Positions 52,520-61,543 of a stretch of 64,000 bases of DNA are shown here, piece by piece. Where the stretch lies: positions 1-64,000 of the forward strand of contig RFSE01000005.1 of assembly GCA_009924135.1 (NCBI GenBank). Direction: 5' to 3'. This DNA comes from Pseudomonadota bacterium. GTDB taxonomy: Bacteria > Verrucomicrobiota > Verrucomicrobiia > Limisphaerales > SXTU01. Made by a program: the position numbers and the translations under genes. Within the stretch, counting starts at the first letter, position 1. Every line of letters begins with the position of its first letter. The notes beneath the pieces are model-generated. The model saw nothing but the letters and a program-made list of their open reading frames with translations, was not told the origin of the DNA and did not search any database.

Positions 52520-53380
52520 ATGTCTTCGATTCTCTCGACCTTTGAATTCATCCGCGATCGCCGCCGCATCCTGCGGCTGCCGCACGCCAAACCGAGCGCC
52601 AAGGCCATCTACCACGCCTGGCTCCAGCTCCGCCGCTACCCGGAGGCCAATCGCGACCAACCCCTCACCATCGAACTGGGCAACACCGTCATCCACGCCC
52701 AGAACTGGCTGGAACTGGACTTCCTGTTCAACGAAGTCTTCGTCGGGAACGAGTACCTGGTGAAGCTCCCGCGCCGCGATCCTTTCATCATCGACTGCGG
52801 GGCGAACATCGGCTGCGCCACCCTTTACTTCAAACTCCACTACCCGGACGCCCGCATCCTCGCGTTCGAGCCGAACCCGTTCTGCTTCGAGATGCTCAGG
52901 AAGAACGTGGAAGTAAACGGCTTGAAGAACGTCACGCTGGTTCAGGCCGCGTGCGCGAGCGCACCGGGCACGACCACCTTCCACGTCAACCCCGCCTTCT
53001 CCCCGTTGAGCAGTGCCGTTGGCAACCGCGATGAGAAGCAGAAGACCGTGCCCATCGAGGTGAAGCTGGTGAAGCTTTCTGATTCGATCACCGAGCAGGT
53101 GGACCTGCTCAAGCTGGACATCGAAGGCGGCGAATGGGAGGTCTTCGCCGACTTGGTCGCAAGCGGCAAACTGGCCCGCATTGACCGCATGGCCATCGAA
53201 TACCACCACCGCTTCGGTACGACCGAGGTGAAAATGAGCCGCTTCCTGAAAATTCTCGAAGACGCCGGCTACACTTATTCCCTGGGCGTGGAAATCCGGG
53301 CCGAGCGCCGCTTCATGGGCGTATTCCAGGACGTGATGATCTACGCGGTGAAGCTGGGGATGGAAGACAAGACGTCCTGA
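52520..53380 (+). CDS. FkbM family methyltransferase
   Basis: 286 aa. Motifs PFIIDCGANIGCATLYFKLH (residues about 89-108), RILAFEPNPFCFEMLRKNVE, VDLLKLDIEGGEWEVFADLV and a C-terminal RRFMGVFQDVMIYAV. Fourth gene of the cluster after skp; the fold-back element lies between it and the preceding methyltransferase. It differs clearly from the other two FkbM proteins, so it should modify a different position or sugar. Confidence 0.88.
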   Translation: MSSILSTFEFIRDRRRILRLPHAKPSAKAIYHAWLQLRRYPEANRDQPLTIELGNTVIHAQNWLELDFLFNEVFVGNEYLVKLPRRDPFIIDCGANIGCATLYFKLHYPDARILAFEPNPFCFEMLRKNVEVNGLKNVTLVQAACASAPGTTTFHVNPAFSPLSSAVGNRDEKQKTVPIEVKLVKLSDSITEQVDLLKLDIEGGEWEVFADLVASGKLARIDRMAIEYHHRFGTTEVKMSRFLKILEDAGYTYSLGVEIRAERRFMGVFQDVMIYAVKLGMEDKTS

Positions 53381-53444
53381 ATCGGCGTTGCCCAGGCCAA
53401 AGGTGTTGGCTCAATCCGAATGCCGAAGTAACGCGCCAACCCGT

Positions 53445-53585
53445 GGCTTGTAGCGCAGGCTTGCAGCCTGCTGTTTCGCGGGTCTGCTACCCGCCGCCGC
53501 CACGCACTATTCCGAACCACACAAAGCGCCGGACAACCTGCCGGCTGGAAGCCGGCGAAACGGCCGACTACAAGTCTGCGCTACG
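53445..53585. repeat. Fold-back element, GTAGCGCAGGCTTGCAGCC family
   Basis: Left arm 53445-53492 (TTGTAGCGCAGGCTTGCAGC then CTGCTGTTTCGCGGG) and right arm 53536-53585 (GCCGGCGAAACGGCCGACTA then CAAGTCTGCGCTACG) are inverted over about 45 bp. It fills the 316-bp convergent spacer between a methyltransferase gene and a DUF1501 gene; I see nothing else in the spacer. Confidence 0.88.
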
Positions 53586-53696
53586 AGTAACGGCCTCCCG
53601 ACTTTGGCGTTCGGGCTCAAAAAATCTCCCGCCAGCTGCCGGAGCTGCGCCTCCGCGATCCGGATGTGACCGAATAGAGCCCCGCAGACAGATTGG

Positions 53697-55121
53697 CTAG
53701 GTGAACAGTTCCGCGATCGGCGCGCCGCCATCCACGATGCGCGTGGGCCGGCCGGTGAGGTCGTTGATCGCGGTGTGTTCCCAGTCGATGCCGAGGTGGT
53801 TATAGAGCGTGGCCAGGAAGTCGCCGGGGCTGCACGGGCGTTCGAGCGGGTCTTCGCCCCGCTTGTCGCTCGCACCGATGACGCCGCCGCCGGGAATGCC
53901 GCCGCCAGCCCAGAGATTCGAAAAGACGCGCGGCCAGTGGTCGCGCCCCGGCTGCAAAGTGCCGGCCGCCCCGCTCGCGGGATGCGCCCCGGTGCTGCGG
54001 TCGAAGCTGATCTTCGGGGTGCGGCCGAACTCGCCGGTCACCACGACCATCACGCGCTTGGCCAGGCCGCGCGCGTGAATGTCCTCGATGAGCGCCGTGA
54101 CCGCCTGGTCATAGGCCCAGCAGCGGTAACGCAACCCGTTGAAGACGTGCGCGTTGACGGCGTGGTCGTCCCAGTTGTTGCCCGCCGTACCGCAAATCGC
54201 GCCGTCCAGATTGCTGTGGATGATCTCGACGCCGGATTCGACGAGGCGGCGCGCGAGGAGCAGTTGCTGGCCCCACCGGTTCCGGCCATAGCGATCCCGC
54301 GTCCGATCATCTTCCTTGCCGAGATCGAAGGCATCGCGGGTCTTCGGATTCGTGAGCAATGTCACGGCCTGCGACTCGAACTGGTCCAGCGCCCCCAATT
54401 CGCCTTCCTTGTCGAAGGAGCGTTCGAGGGAGTCGAGGTTCTGCCGGAGGACGGTGCGGTCACTGAGGCGACGGGACTCCGAGGCACTGGCCAGGCCGAT
54501 GTTCGGGACCTGGAAGTTCGGGCGGCTCGGATCATCGGTGATCGAGAAAGCCGAATAGGCGTTGCCCAAGTAAGCGGGACCGGCGTAACCGCCTTCGATG
54601 GGGTTAATCGCGACGTAATTGGGCAGCGGGCTGGTGCGTCCGGCCTGCTTGGAGCGCAGGTAGTTGGACACGCACATCCAGTCCGGGTAACGCGGCGCGG
54701 TCTTGTCACGGTCATCGGAATCACCGGAGAGCATCCGCAAGTGGCCGGCGGGATGTCCGCCCGCGCGATGGCTCATGGAGCGGATGAGGGTGTACTTGTC
54801 CGCCATCTTGGCATGCAGCGGCAGCAGCTCGGTGATGTGCGTGCCGGGGACGTTGGTGGGAATGACCTTGAACGGGCCGCGATAGTCCGTGCTGGCATCG
54901 GGCTTCGGATCGTAGGTGTCCACGTGGGACAGGCCGCCGATGAGCCAGACCATGATGACGGCGGTCTTTTCCTTCGGCGGTTTGCCCGCGTTCTCGGCGC
55001 GCAGGCGCAAGAGGCCGGGCAAACTCAGCGTGGCGAAGCCGGTAAGGCCGATGTTCATGAACCCGCGCCGGCTGACGGGGCCGGCGCAACGCACAAGGGG
55101 TGATTTTTTAGGCGAGGTCAT
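53697..55121 (-). CDS. DUF1501 domain protein
   Basis: 474 aa. Tat-like start VSRRGFMNIGLTGFATLSLP. Family blocks: AVIMVWLIGGLSHVDTYDPK, RSMSHRAGGHPAGHLRMLSG, LPNYVAINPIEGGYAGPAYL, QQLLLARRLVESGVEIIHSN, NWDDHAVNAHVFNGLRYRCW, MVVVTGEFGRTP and GRDHWPRVFSNLWAGGGIPG, ending DFLATLYNHLGIDWEHTAIN. It is last in a four-gene minus operon and is about two-thirds similar by eye to the DUF1501 gene just upstream, so the two are probably a tandem duplication. Confidence 0.9.
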   Translation of the reverse strand: MTSPKKSPLVRCAGPVSRRGFMNIGLTGFATLSLPGLLRLRAENAGKPPKEKTAVIMVWLIGGLSHVDTYDPKPDASTDYRGPFKVIPTNVPGTHITELLPLHAKMADKYTLIRSMSHRAGGHPAGHLRMLSGDSDDRDKTAPRYPDWMCVSNYLRSKQAGRTSPLPNYVAINPIEGGYAGPAYLGNAYSAFSITDDPSRPNFQVPNIGLASASESRRLSDRTVLRQNLDSLERSFDKEGELGALDQFESQAVTLLTNPKTRDAFDLGKEDDRTRDRYGRNRWGQQLLLARRLVESGVEIIHSNLDGAICGTAGNNWDDHAVNAHVFNGLRYRCWAYDQAVTALIEDIHARGLAKRVMVVVTGEFGRTPKISFDRSTGAHPASGAAGTLQPGRDHWPRVFSNLWAGGGIPGGGVIGASDKRGEDPLERPCSPGDFLATLYNHLGIDWEHTAINDLTGRPTRIVDGGAPIAELFT

Positions 55122-55160
55122 GATGTTGGTGCGCTGGACGCTTGGTAAATAGACGGTGGA

Positions 55161-56582
55161 TTAGCCGGTTAATTCGCTGATGGGGCTGCCGCCACTCACA
55201 ATATGCGTGGGGCGTCCGGTGAAGTCCTTGATCGTGGCGTGCTGCCAGTCAAGGCCGAGGTGATGATAGATCGTTGCCAGGAAATCGGCCGGCTGACAGG
55301 GGCGTTCGGTCACTTCCTCGCCCCGTTTGTCCGTGGCTCCGATGACGCCGCCCATGCGGAACCGGCCCCCGGCCCAGAGGTTCGAAAAGGCCTGCGGCCA
55401 GTGATCGCGCCCGGGTTGCGTGGTGCCGGCAGGACCGCTGCCATCGCCGCCGCCAGTGCTGCGGTCGAAGCTGATCTTCGGCGTCCGGCCAAACTCGCCG
55501 CTGACCACCACCAGCACCCGTTGATCGAGGCCGCGCGCGTAAATGTCCTCGATGAGCGCGGAGACGGCCTGGTCGTAGTTGCCCATGCGGAAACGCAGCG
55601 CGTCGAAAATGTGATGATCCACCGCGTGGTCGTCCCAGACGCCCGTGCGACCGCAGAGCGGGCCGCTCAACTGGCTGGTGACGATTTCGACGCCGGCTTC
55701 CACGAGCCGGCGCGCGAGCAGCAACTGCTGACCCCACCGGTTCCGCCCGTAGCGGTCGCGGGTGCGGGAGTCTTCCTTGCTGAGGTCAAAAGCGTCGCGC
55801 GTCTGCGGATGGGTGAGCAACGTCAGGGCTTGCGCCTCGAACTGGTCCAGCGCGCCAAGCTCGCCTTCCTTGTCGAAGGCGCGCTCCAGGGTGTCCAGGC
55901 TCTGGCGCAGAGTGGCGCGATCGCCCAGCCGCCGCGACTCGGCAGAATTGCCCACCCCAATGTTGGGCACCTCGAAGCGCGGCAGGTTGGGATCGTCCTG
56001 CACCGCGAACGTTGAGTAGGCATCGCCGAGATAAGCCGGGCCGTTGTATTCGAGCGGCGCGTTCACGCCGATGTAGTTGGGGAGCGGGTTGGTCCGCTTG
56101 CCTTCCCGGGCTCGCAGGTAGTGGGCGACCGACATCCAGTCGGGCAGGCGGGGTTTGGGTTTGTCGCGCGTGTCGAGGTCGCCGGAAAGCATCTGCATCG
56201 AACCGGCCGGATGACCGCCGGCCGTCTGCTTCATGCTGCGGATCAAGGTGAACTTGTCGGCGAGCCTGGCCTGCAGGGGCAGCAGCTCGGTGAGGCGCGT
56301 GCCCGGTACGTTCGTCGCAATGGTCCTGAACGGTCCGCGATACTCGCTGCCAATGTCGGGCTTGGGGTCGTACGTGTCCAGATGCGAGCAACCGCCCGGC
56401 TTCCAGACCATGATGACGGCAGTCTTGGGCCGGTTGGGTTGGGCTGCACCCGCCGCCCGCAACCGGAACAGTCCCGGCAGACTCAAGGTCGCGAATCCCG
56501 TCAGGCCGACCCGCATGAACTCCCGCCGTCCCAATGGCCCGGGGCAACGCACAGGAGCGGACGATGCGGTGGGCGATGACAT
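55161..56582 (-). CDS. DUF1501 domain protein
   Basis: 473 aa from MSSPTASSAPVRCPGPLGRR; the ATG 15 bp upstream is possible. Tat-like RREFMRVGLTGFATLSLPGL. Same blocks as the downstream copy: WKPGGCSHLDTYDPKP, IRSMKQTAGGHPAGSMQMLS, GVWDDHAVDHHIFDALRFRM, VVVSGEFGRTPKISFDRSTG and GRDHWPQAFSNLWAGG. Located 29 bp after the PPC gene stop and 39 bp before the next DUF1501 gene, so all are likely co-transcribed. Confidence 0.9.
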   Translation of the reverse strand: MSSPTASSAPVRCPGPLGRREFMRVGLTGFATLSLPGLFRLRAAGAAQPNRPKTAVIMVWKPGGCSHLDTYDPKPDIGSEYRGPFRTIATNVPGTRLTELLPLQARLADKFTLIRSMKQTAGGHPAGSMQMLSGDLDTRDKPKPRLPDWMSVAHYLRAREGKRTNPLPNYIGVNAPLEYNGPAYLGDAYSTFAVQDDPNLPRFEVPNIGVGNSAESRRLGDRATLRQSLDTLERAFDKEGELGALDQFEAQALTLLTHPQTRDAFDLSKEDSRTRDRYGRNRWGQQLLLARRLVEAGVEIVTSQLSGPLCGRTGVWDDHAVDHHIFDALRFRMGNYDQAVSALIEDIYARGLDQRVLVVVSGEFGRTPKISFDRSTGGGDGSGPAGTTQPGRDHWPQAFSNLWAGGRFRMGGVIGATDKRGEEVTERPCQPADFLATIYHHLGLDWQHATIKDFTGRPTHIVSGGSPISELTG

Positions 56583-56611
56583 GGGAGAGCGAGGCACTGG
56601 TGCCAGTGCGG

Positions 56612-59140
56612 CTATTTTTTATCCGCCGGCAACACGCGGATGCGGATGGGTTCGGACACGACAATGTCGGCGATATCCTTGGGCGCAGCGGCGTCGGTCG
56701 CGGCCTTCATGCGTTTGGCGGCTTCGGCTTTGGCTGCCTCGGCGGACTTGAGTTTTTCTTCGGCCGCCTTGGCGGCCGCCTCGACGGCGGCGCGCTTCTC
56801 GGCGGGTGAACCGGCGACTTCAGCGGCGAGTTTTTTCGCCTCGGCGGCCCGGGCGGCGGCCTCCTGTTCGGCCTTCCTTTGTGCAGCCTCGGCGAGCACG
56901 ACAGCGGCCGGGTTGTGGCGATATTTCACCACGTAACCGCTCGTCAACGCGACCGTGTGTTCACCAGGTGCGGGCTTGAGCGTTGCGAAATCGAGCACGA
57001 GATCCGCCGTCTCGGCCTTCGCGGCGACCTCCAACGGTTTGAGACCGGTGATCGCCGAGCCGTAAGGCCGCAGGCGGAGCTGGCCGGAGACTTCGCTGCG
57101 CCAGGTGAGCTTGAGTGGGATGGTAAGCTTCTCGCCGGCCTTCACCTCCCAGACCTTGTCTTCGCGGGCGGCCACGGTGATGGGCGCACCCTCGGCGTCC
57201 GTGACGGAAATGGGCACGTCCGCCATGAGGCGCGGCTTGGGAATCTCGCCGGTGGCGTCACGCACTGGCCAGGCCATCGAAGCAAGCTGCACAGGACGGG
57301 TCACGGTGGCGCCATTGATCTGCGCGCGGCCCATCATTTTCGCGATGCCGATGGAGCGCGGAGCCTTCTCTGACGCGCTGATGAGCAACATCCCCTGCGA
57401 CTTGCCCGCCGGAATCTTCAGGCCTGCCGCCGACACGCCCGTGGGCAGGTTCTCCATGCCCAGTTCGATCTCGCCGTCGAAACCATCGCGCCGGTTGACC
57501 ACCACTTCCAACGCCAGGGTGCCGCCGGGCCGCAGGGCGAGCGGCTTGGACTGCGCGTTGCGGTCACCGTTGCGCAGCTCGTAATGCACCACCCACGCGG
57601 CCAGAGCGAAGTCGGGCGTCGCTGGACGGATGAGCAGCCGGTAAACGTTCGCGCGATCACTGCGCGTGCCGCCGAAGAGGTCACGGAGCTGGAGGCGGTA
57701 GAGACCATCCTCTTTGATCTCGAGCTTGCCGAGAATGTCGGCGGAACCGCCGTCGTAGGGCGGGCCGTCGTAGGAGTAGCCGTTGCTCGAGGGCTTCATC
57801 GGGGGCGGAATGTCGTTCAGCTCGGCCACATCGGTGAGTTTCTCTTTGTCGCCTTCCTTCGTGACGCGCTGCACCAGCACGAAGGGATCGGTCGGCAGTC
57901 CGAGCCGCTCGGATGCGACCTCGATCCACCACACCTCGCCTTTCTTCGCGTTGAACTCGTACGTGTCCACGTCCGCCGCCGGGAAGAAGCGGCCGGAGAT
58001 TTCGCAGGGCAACGTGATCTTCTGGGCCTGGGCGTGTTCGTTGTTCGGCTCCACCTCGGCGATCTGCGGGAGATTGAACTGGTATTCCGGGTTCCACGAA
58101 AACGCGTTGACCGAACGCGTCACCGCCTGGCGCGGTACCGGCGCTTCCGTCGCCACGGGCTGCAAGGCCAGGCGGTAGAACTGGTCCGCTCCGCCCTTGA
58201 AGGTCAGCGAATGCACCTTCAGGAAGTACTTCCCGTCCGCCGGGGGCGTGAAGTCCACCAGCCCGCTCGTACGATTGACGACGAGGTCACGGCCCTCGGC
58301 ATCGGCGACGATGAGCACGGGCACGAGCTTGGAATCAATGCCCGTCGTCGCGCACTCCGCAATGAGCCGCTGGCCCTTCTGGCCGGGGAACGAATAGAAA
58401 TCCACCGCGCGCGCGGTGACGGTTGCGTTGCATACGGAGCCGGGCTTCAGCTCGACGGCCGTTTCGAGCGTGGTGTTCGGCTTGGTGCGGGTGATCTCTG
58501 CGAGCTTGCTGACGGAGAACGCGCGGGCCGAGGAGATGCCCAGCCGCGAGACGAACCGCGCGTCATGCACGCCCTCGGGCGCATCGGCGGCCACGGTGAT
58601 GAGGAACTTGTTCGCTTCGCCCGGCTTGGCCTTGGCCGTGATTTTGGGCGTGGAGAAAAGCAGGTCGGTCAGGCCATCCAGTTCCTCGCCCGTGATGCTG
58701 ACTTCGACCGTGGTACCGAGCTGCGCGCCCATGGGCATCGTGGTGAGCAGGCGTGGCGTGGGGAGAATGACGGACTGGGCGAACGCGGTGGCGGTGAGGG
58801 CGAGCCAGGCGACGCAAACTAGAAACCCGGTCCGCTGAGCAAGGTGGGCAACGATATGCCGGTTGCGTGCGAAGGCGAATTCCCTCTCCCCCATCGGGGG
58901 AGAGGGCAGGGTGAGGGGGCGGGCGGGCGAACTAAAGGTTTGTCCGAATTCAAGAGGTGTGCCGGGAGTGCGGATTGCCATCCAGCCCGCTTGAACTGCT
59001 GTGCGACGCGCCCCCTCAGCCCGGCCCTCTCCCCCGATGGGGGAGAGGGAGTCGCGCGCCGCCGACCGAAGCCGTGTGCGAAACAGGCGCCTGAGACCAT
59101 GATTAGTCTTTAAGGAAATAACAGCAGACTTGGGCGACAT
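56612..59140 (-). CDS. Secreted pre-peptidase C-terminal (PPC) domain protein
   Basis: 842 aa if started at the ATG at 59140, 2 bp after the previous stop. The hydrophobic export segment FLVCVAWLALTATAFA lies only at about residues 107-122, because some 60 residues before it are encoded by a fold-back element (58881-59051); the ATG at 58894, inside that element, is an alternative start (760 aa). PPC-like domains: SFPGQKGQRLIAECATTG, VDFTPPADGKYFLKVHSLTF and NEHAQAQKITLPCEISGRFF. Near the C-terminus an Ala/Lys/Glu coiled coil of about 75 residues interrupts the last strands. Role unknown; encoded with DUF1501 and DUF1553 proteins. Confidence 0.85.
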   Translation of the reverse strand: MSPKSAVISLKTNHGLRRLFRTRLRSAARDSLSPIGGEGRAEGARRTAVQAGWMAIRTPGTPLEFGQTFSSPARPLTLPSPPMGEREFAFARNRHIVAHLAQRTGFLVCVAWLALTATAFAQSVILPTPRLLTTMPMGAQLGTTVEVSITGEELDGLTDLLFSTPKITAKAKPGEANKFLITVAADAPEGVHDARFVSRLGISSARAFSVSKLAEITRTKPNTTLETAVELKPGSVCNATVTARAVDFYSFPGQKGQRLIAECATTGIDSKLVPVLIVADAEGRDLVVNRTSGLVDFTPPADGKYFLKVHSLTFKGGADQFYRLALQPVATEAPVPRQAVTRSVNAFSWNPEYQFNLPQIAEVEPNNEHAQAQKITLPCEISGRFFPAADVDTYEFNAKKGEVWWIEVASERLGLPTDPFVLVQRVTKEGDKEKLTDVAELNDIPPPMKPSSNGYSYDGPPYDGGSADILGKLEIKEDGLYRLQLRDLFGGTRSDRANVYRLLIRPATPDFALAAWVVHYELRNGDRNAQSKPLALRPGGTLALEVVVNRRDGFDGEIELGMENLPTGVSAAGLKIPAGKSQGMLLISASEKAPRSIGIAKMMGRAQINGATVTRPVQLASMAWPVRDATGEIPKPRLMADVPISVTDAEGAPITVAAREDKVWEVKAGEKLTIPLKLTWRSEVSGQLRLRPYGSAITGLKPLEVAAKAETADLVLDFATLKPAPGEHTVALTSGYVVKYRHNPAAVVLAEAAQRKAEQEAAARAAEAKKLAAEVAGSPAEKRAAVEAAAKAAEEKLKSAEAAKAEAAKRMKAATDAAAPKDIADIVVSEPIRIRVLPADKK
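58881..59051. repeat. Compound fold-back element with two CCCTCTCCCCC palindromes
   Basis: Left arm 58881-58922 (CCCTCTCCCCCATCGGGGGA then GAGGGCAGGGTGAGGGGGCG) and right arm 59010-59051 (CGCCCCCTCAGCCCGGCCCT then CTCCCCCGATGGGGGAGAGGG) are inverted copies, each itself palindromic, so four nested hairpins are possible. It is read through in frame in the start of the PPC gene. Confidence 0.9.
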
Positions 59141-59142
59141 GG

Positions 59143-61131
59143 CTAGTGGTTGTAGAGAAATTCCTTCGTGTTGATAAGCGCCCAGAGCAGGTCCTCATAG
59201 GCGATGCGGCGGGCCTGGTCAGGCGGCAACGGTTTCCCCTGCGCATCTTCGCGGGGCCGGGAAAGATACTCCTCGACGACGGCCTGTTCGTGCGACTGCG
59301 GCTCGCGGGCAAAGGCGGCCAGATACAGTTCGCGAATCTTCGGCGCGGCCGGTTTGTCGTCCTTGGCCAGCCGCTCCGCGCGTCCGCCACCGGCCCCCAG
59401 TTTGCCCTTCACATCGCTGGCGTTCATCAGGTGCAGGCTCTGCGCCAGGCTCGCGGATGAAGCGCGTTCGCATTCGCACACGCTGGCCCCCTCGGGTCGG
59501 CCGAACACTTTCAGGAAGGCCGAGCCGCGGTTGTAACTGTTGTCCGGCAACGCAATCGCCCGCGTCCCGGCCGGCAGATCAGCGAAGTCCGTCTTCGCGC
59601 CGGTGAACTGGTCAATCGAATCGAGCAACACCTCGGCCTGCATCCGGCGCGGGTAGAAGTGCGAATAGTTCTGGCGGTCCACGCCGTTGTGCTGGTTCGG
59701 CGTCGCGCTGAGCTGGTAGGTGGACGACTGGGTGATGACGCGCACCACGGCCTTGAGGTCAATTTTCTTGTTCTCCGCCTGCGCCACGCCGCGCTTGTGG
59801 AAGATCACGTCCTCGCCCGCCGTGGCCGTGGGCTTGCGCCCGATCTGGCTGAAGAATGCCGACATGCTGTAATAATCATGCTGGCTCCAGCGCTCGAACG
59901 GATGGTGATGGCATTGGGCGCACTGCATCCGCACGCCCAGGAAAAGTTGCGCCACATCCTCGATCTGCTCGGTCGGCTGCTTCACGCGCTTGTACCAGGC
60001 CACCGGGGGATTGCCCTCGATAGTGCCGGTGGCCGCGAGGAGCTGCCGCACCAACTGGTCATAGGGCTTGTTGGCCAGCAGGCTGTCGCGCACCCAGGAG
60101 TGGAAAGCGAAGTTCGCGGTGATGTCGCTCGCGCCGTCGCGCTTGTTCTTGAGCAGCGCCGTCCATTTGTTGGCGAAGTAATCCGCGTAGTCCGGGCTCG
60201 AGAGCAGGGCATCCACCAGCTTGTCGCGCTTCGCCGGGTCCTTGCTCGCCAGGAACACCTCCGCTTCGGCCGCCGAGGGCAGGCGGCCCGCGATGTCCAG
60301 TGACACGCGGCGAAGGTACGTGGCGTCATCGCACACCGGCGAAGGCGGCACGCCGATGAGTTTCAAGTTCGCAAAAACCAGTTCATCGACGAAGTTCTTG
60401 TTCGGCGGCAGATTCTTAACGGGAGCGCCCAAGGGAATGGAGACATTGCACACCGCCGCCAGCCCCTGATAACGCACCATCACGGCAACGTTGCCGGGGA
60501 TGTCGCTGATCTTCACCCGGCCGGTCTCGGAAGCTTCGGCCATTGCGCGGTCGTTTGCCTCGTAGAGGGCCACTGGCGTGACATCGCGCGTGCGACCGTC
60601 GCTGTAGCGGGCGGTGATCTTGAGCTGCTGTTCGCCCTTCACCTTGATCGTCTTGCGCGGCGGTTGGACGTCGAGCGAGACCAGCTTGGGCGCGGTGTCG
60701 CGGTCGAAGATCATGCCCTGCTGGAGCCAGGAACGCAGCAACCGGTACGGCTCGGAACCTTCTTCGAGCCGTTGCCCACCGCCGTGGGCCACGCGGTTCA
60801 CGGCCTTCCTCAGCAACAAGCTCTGGTCCGGCGAGGCCGCGAACACCCGGCGTCCGTGCGATTCCTTCACCAGATGTTCGTAATCCTCCTGCGGCTCGAA
60901 CCCGAGCAACGAAAGCTGGAAGCCGTTCTGTCCCTGACCCGCCTTGGCATGGCAGGCTCCGGAATTGCACCCCGCCTTCGTCAGCACCGGCACCACATCA
61001 TTGACGAAACTGACCGGACGCAGTCTCTCAGCGGCGAAGACCGGCAGCGCCAGCAGCAGGCCCGCCAGCCACGCCGGCCGGCCGCGCCGGACAGCGAGGG
61101 CGAAAACGGGCCGTAACGGGTTGATATGCAC
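59143..61131 (-). CDS. DUF1549/DUF1553 surface protein with BIG2-like domain
   Basis: 662 aa. Signal segment RPAWLAGLLLALPVFAA, then a Cys-rich cytochrome-like start (AGCNSGACHAKAGQGQNGFQ), a BIG2-type immunoglobulin-like domain (QQLKITARYSDGRTRDVTPV), DUF1549 (RRVSLDIAGRLPSAAEAEVF and FANKWTALLKN), CAQCHHHPFERWSQHDYYSM and DUF1553 (SIDQFTGAKTDFADLPAGTR, ending DLLWALINTKEFLYNH). First gene of the operon; its stop is 2 bp before the PPC gene ATG. Unlike the copy at 27850-30939, it contains no fold-back repeat. Confidence 0.9.
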   Translation of the reverse strand: MHINPLRPVFALAVRRGRPAWLAGLLLALPVFAAERLRPVSFVNDVVPVLTKAGCNSGACHAKAGQGQNGFQLSLLGFEPQEDYEHLVKESHGRRVFAASPDQSLLLRKAVNRVAHGGGQRLEEGSEPYRLLRSWLQQGMIFDRDTAPKLVSLDVQPPRKTIKVKGEQQLKITARYSDGRTRDVTPVALYEANDRAMAEASETGRVKISDIPGNVAVMVRYQGLAAVCNVSIPLGAPVKNLPPNKNFVDELVFANLKLIGVPPSPVCDDATYLRRVSLDIAGRLPSAAEAEVFLASKDPAKRDKLVDALLSSPDYADYFANKWTALLKNKRDGASDITANFAFHSWVRDSLLANKPYDQLVRQLLAATGTIEGNPPVAWYKRVKQPTEQIEDVAQLFLGVRMQCAQCHHHPFERWSQHDYYSMSAFFSQIGRKPTATAGEDVIFHKRGVAQAENKKIDLKAVVRVITQSSTYQLSATPNQHNGVDRQNYSHFYPRRMQAEVLLDSIDQFTGAKTDFADLPAGTRAIALPDNSYNRGSAFLKVFGRPEGASVCECERASSASLAQSLHLMNASDVKGKLGAGGGRAERLAKDDKPAAPKIRELYLAAFAREPQSHEQAVVEEYLSRPREDAQGKPLPPDQARRIAYEDLLWALINTKEFLYNH

Positions 61132-61543
61132 ATAGGTCTGATTGCCGGGCGAAAGGAATTCTTCAATTGGAGTGTGGGTTTGAATGTTTTTCAGGCAGTT
61201 ACCCTCTCAAACCCGCCGAGCGATACCGTTAATTCCGATTCCAACCCTGTTTGATCACTGCCACGAAGGCACCCCGTTAGCGGACGCATCTTGGCACAGC
61301 CCCCGAGGAGCGAGATTTTCCGGAGCGCGGCTGTGTCGCGGAGACCAGCCGCAGCGGCTGCCCTGACAGGAATTGTTCCGACGTTGCGCCACGGCTCACC
61401 ATTCCGACGTTGCTGCGGCTGATCCCGCTCCCAGCGGGACACAGCCGCGCTCCCAGGGCAGTGGCAAGATGCGCTCCCCGTTAGCCGTGGCGGGCTAAAG
61501 CAGTGGCCAGCGCACCGGGCTTTTGGCAGGGTGTGCCGATCAC
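61132..61543. other. Divergent intergenic region with a fold-back element
   Basis: 412 bp between the DUF1549/1553 operon and the esterase gene. Inverted arms lie at 61319-61358 (CCGGAGCGCGGCTGTGTCGC then GGAGACCAGCCGCAGCGGC) and 61411-61453 (TGCTGCGGCTGATCCCGCTC then CCAGCGGGACACAGCCGCGC). The rest shows no gene and no clear promoter. Confidence 0.7.
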
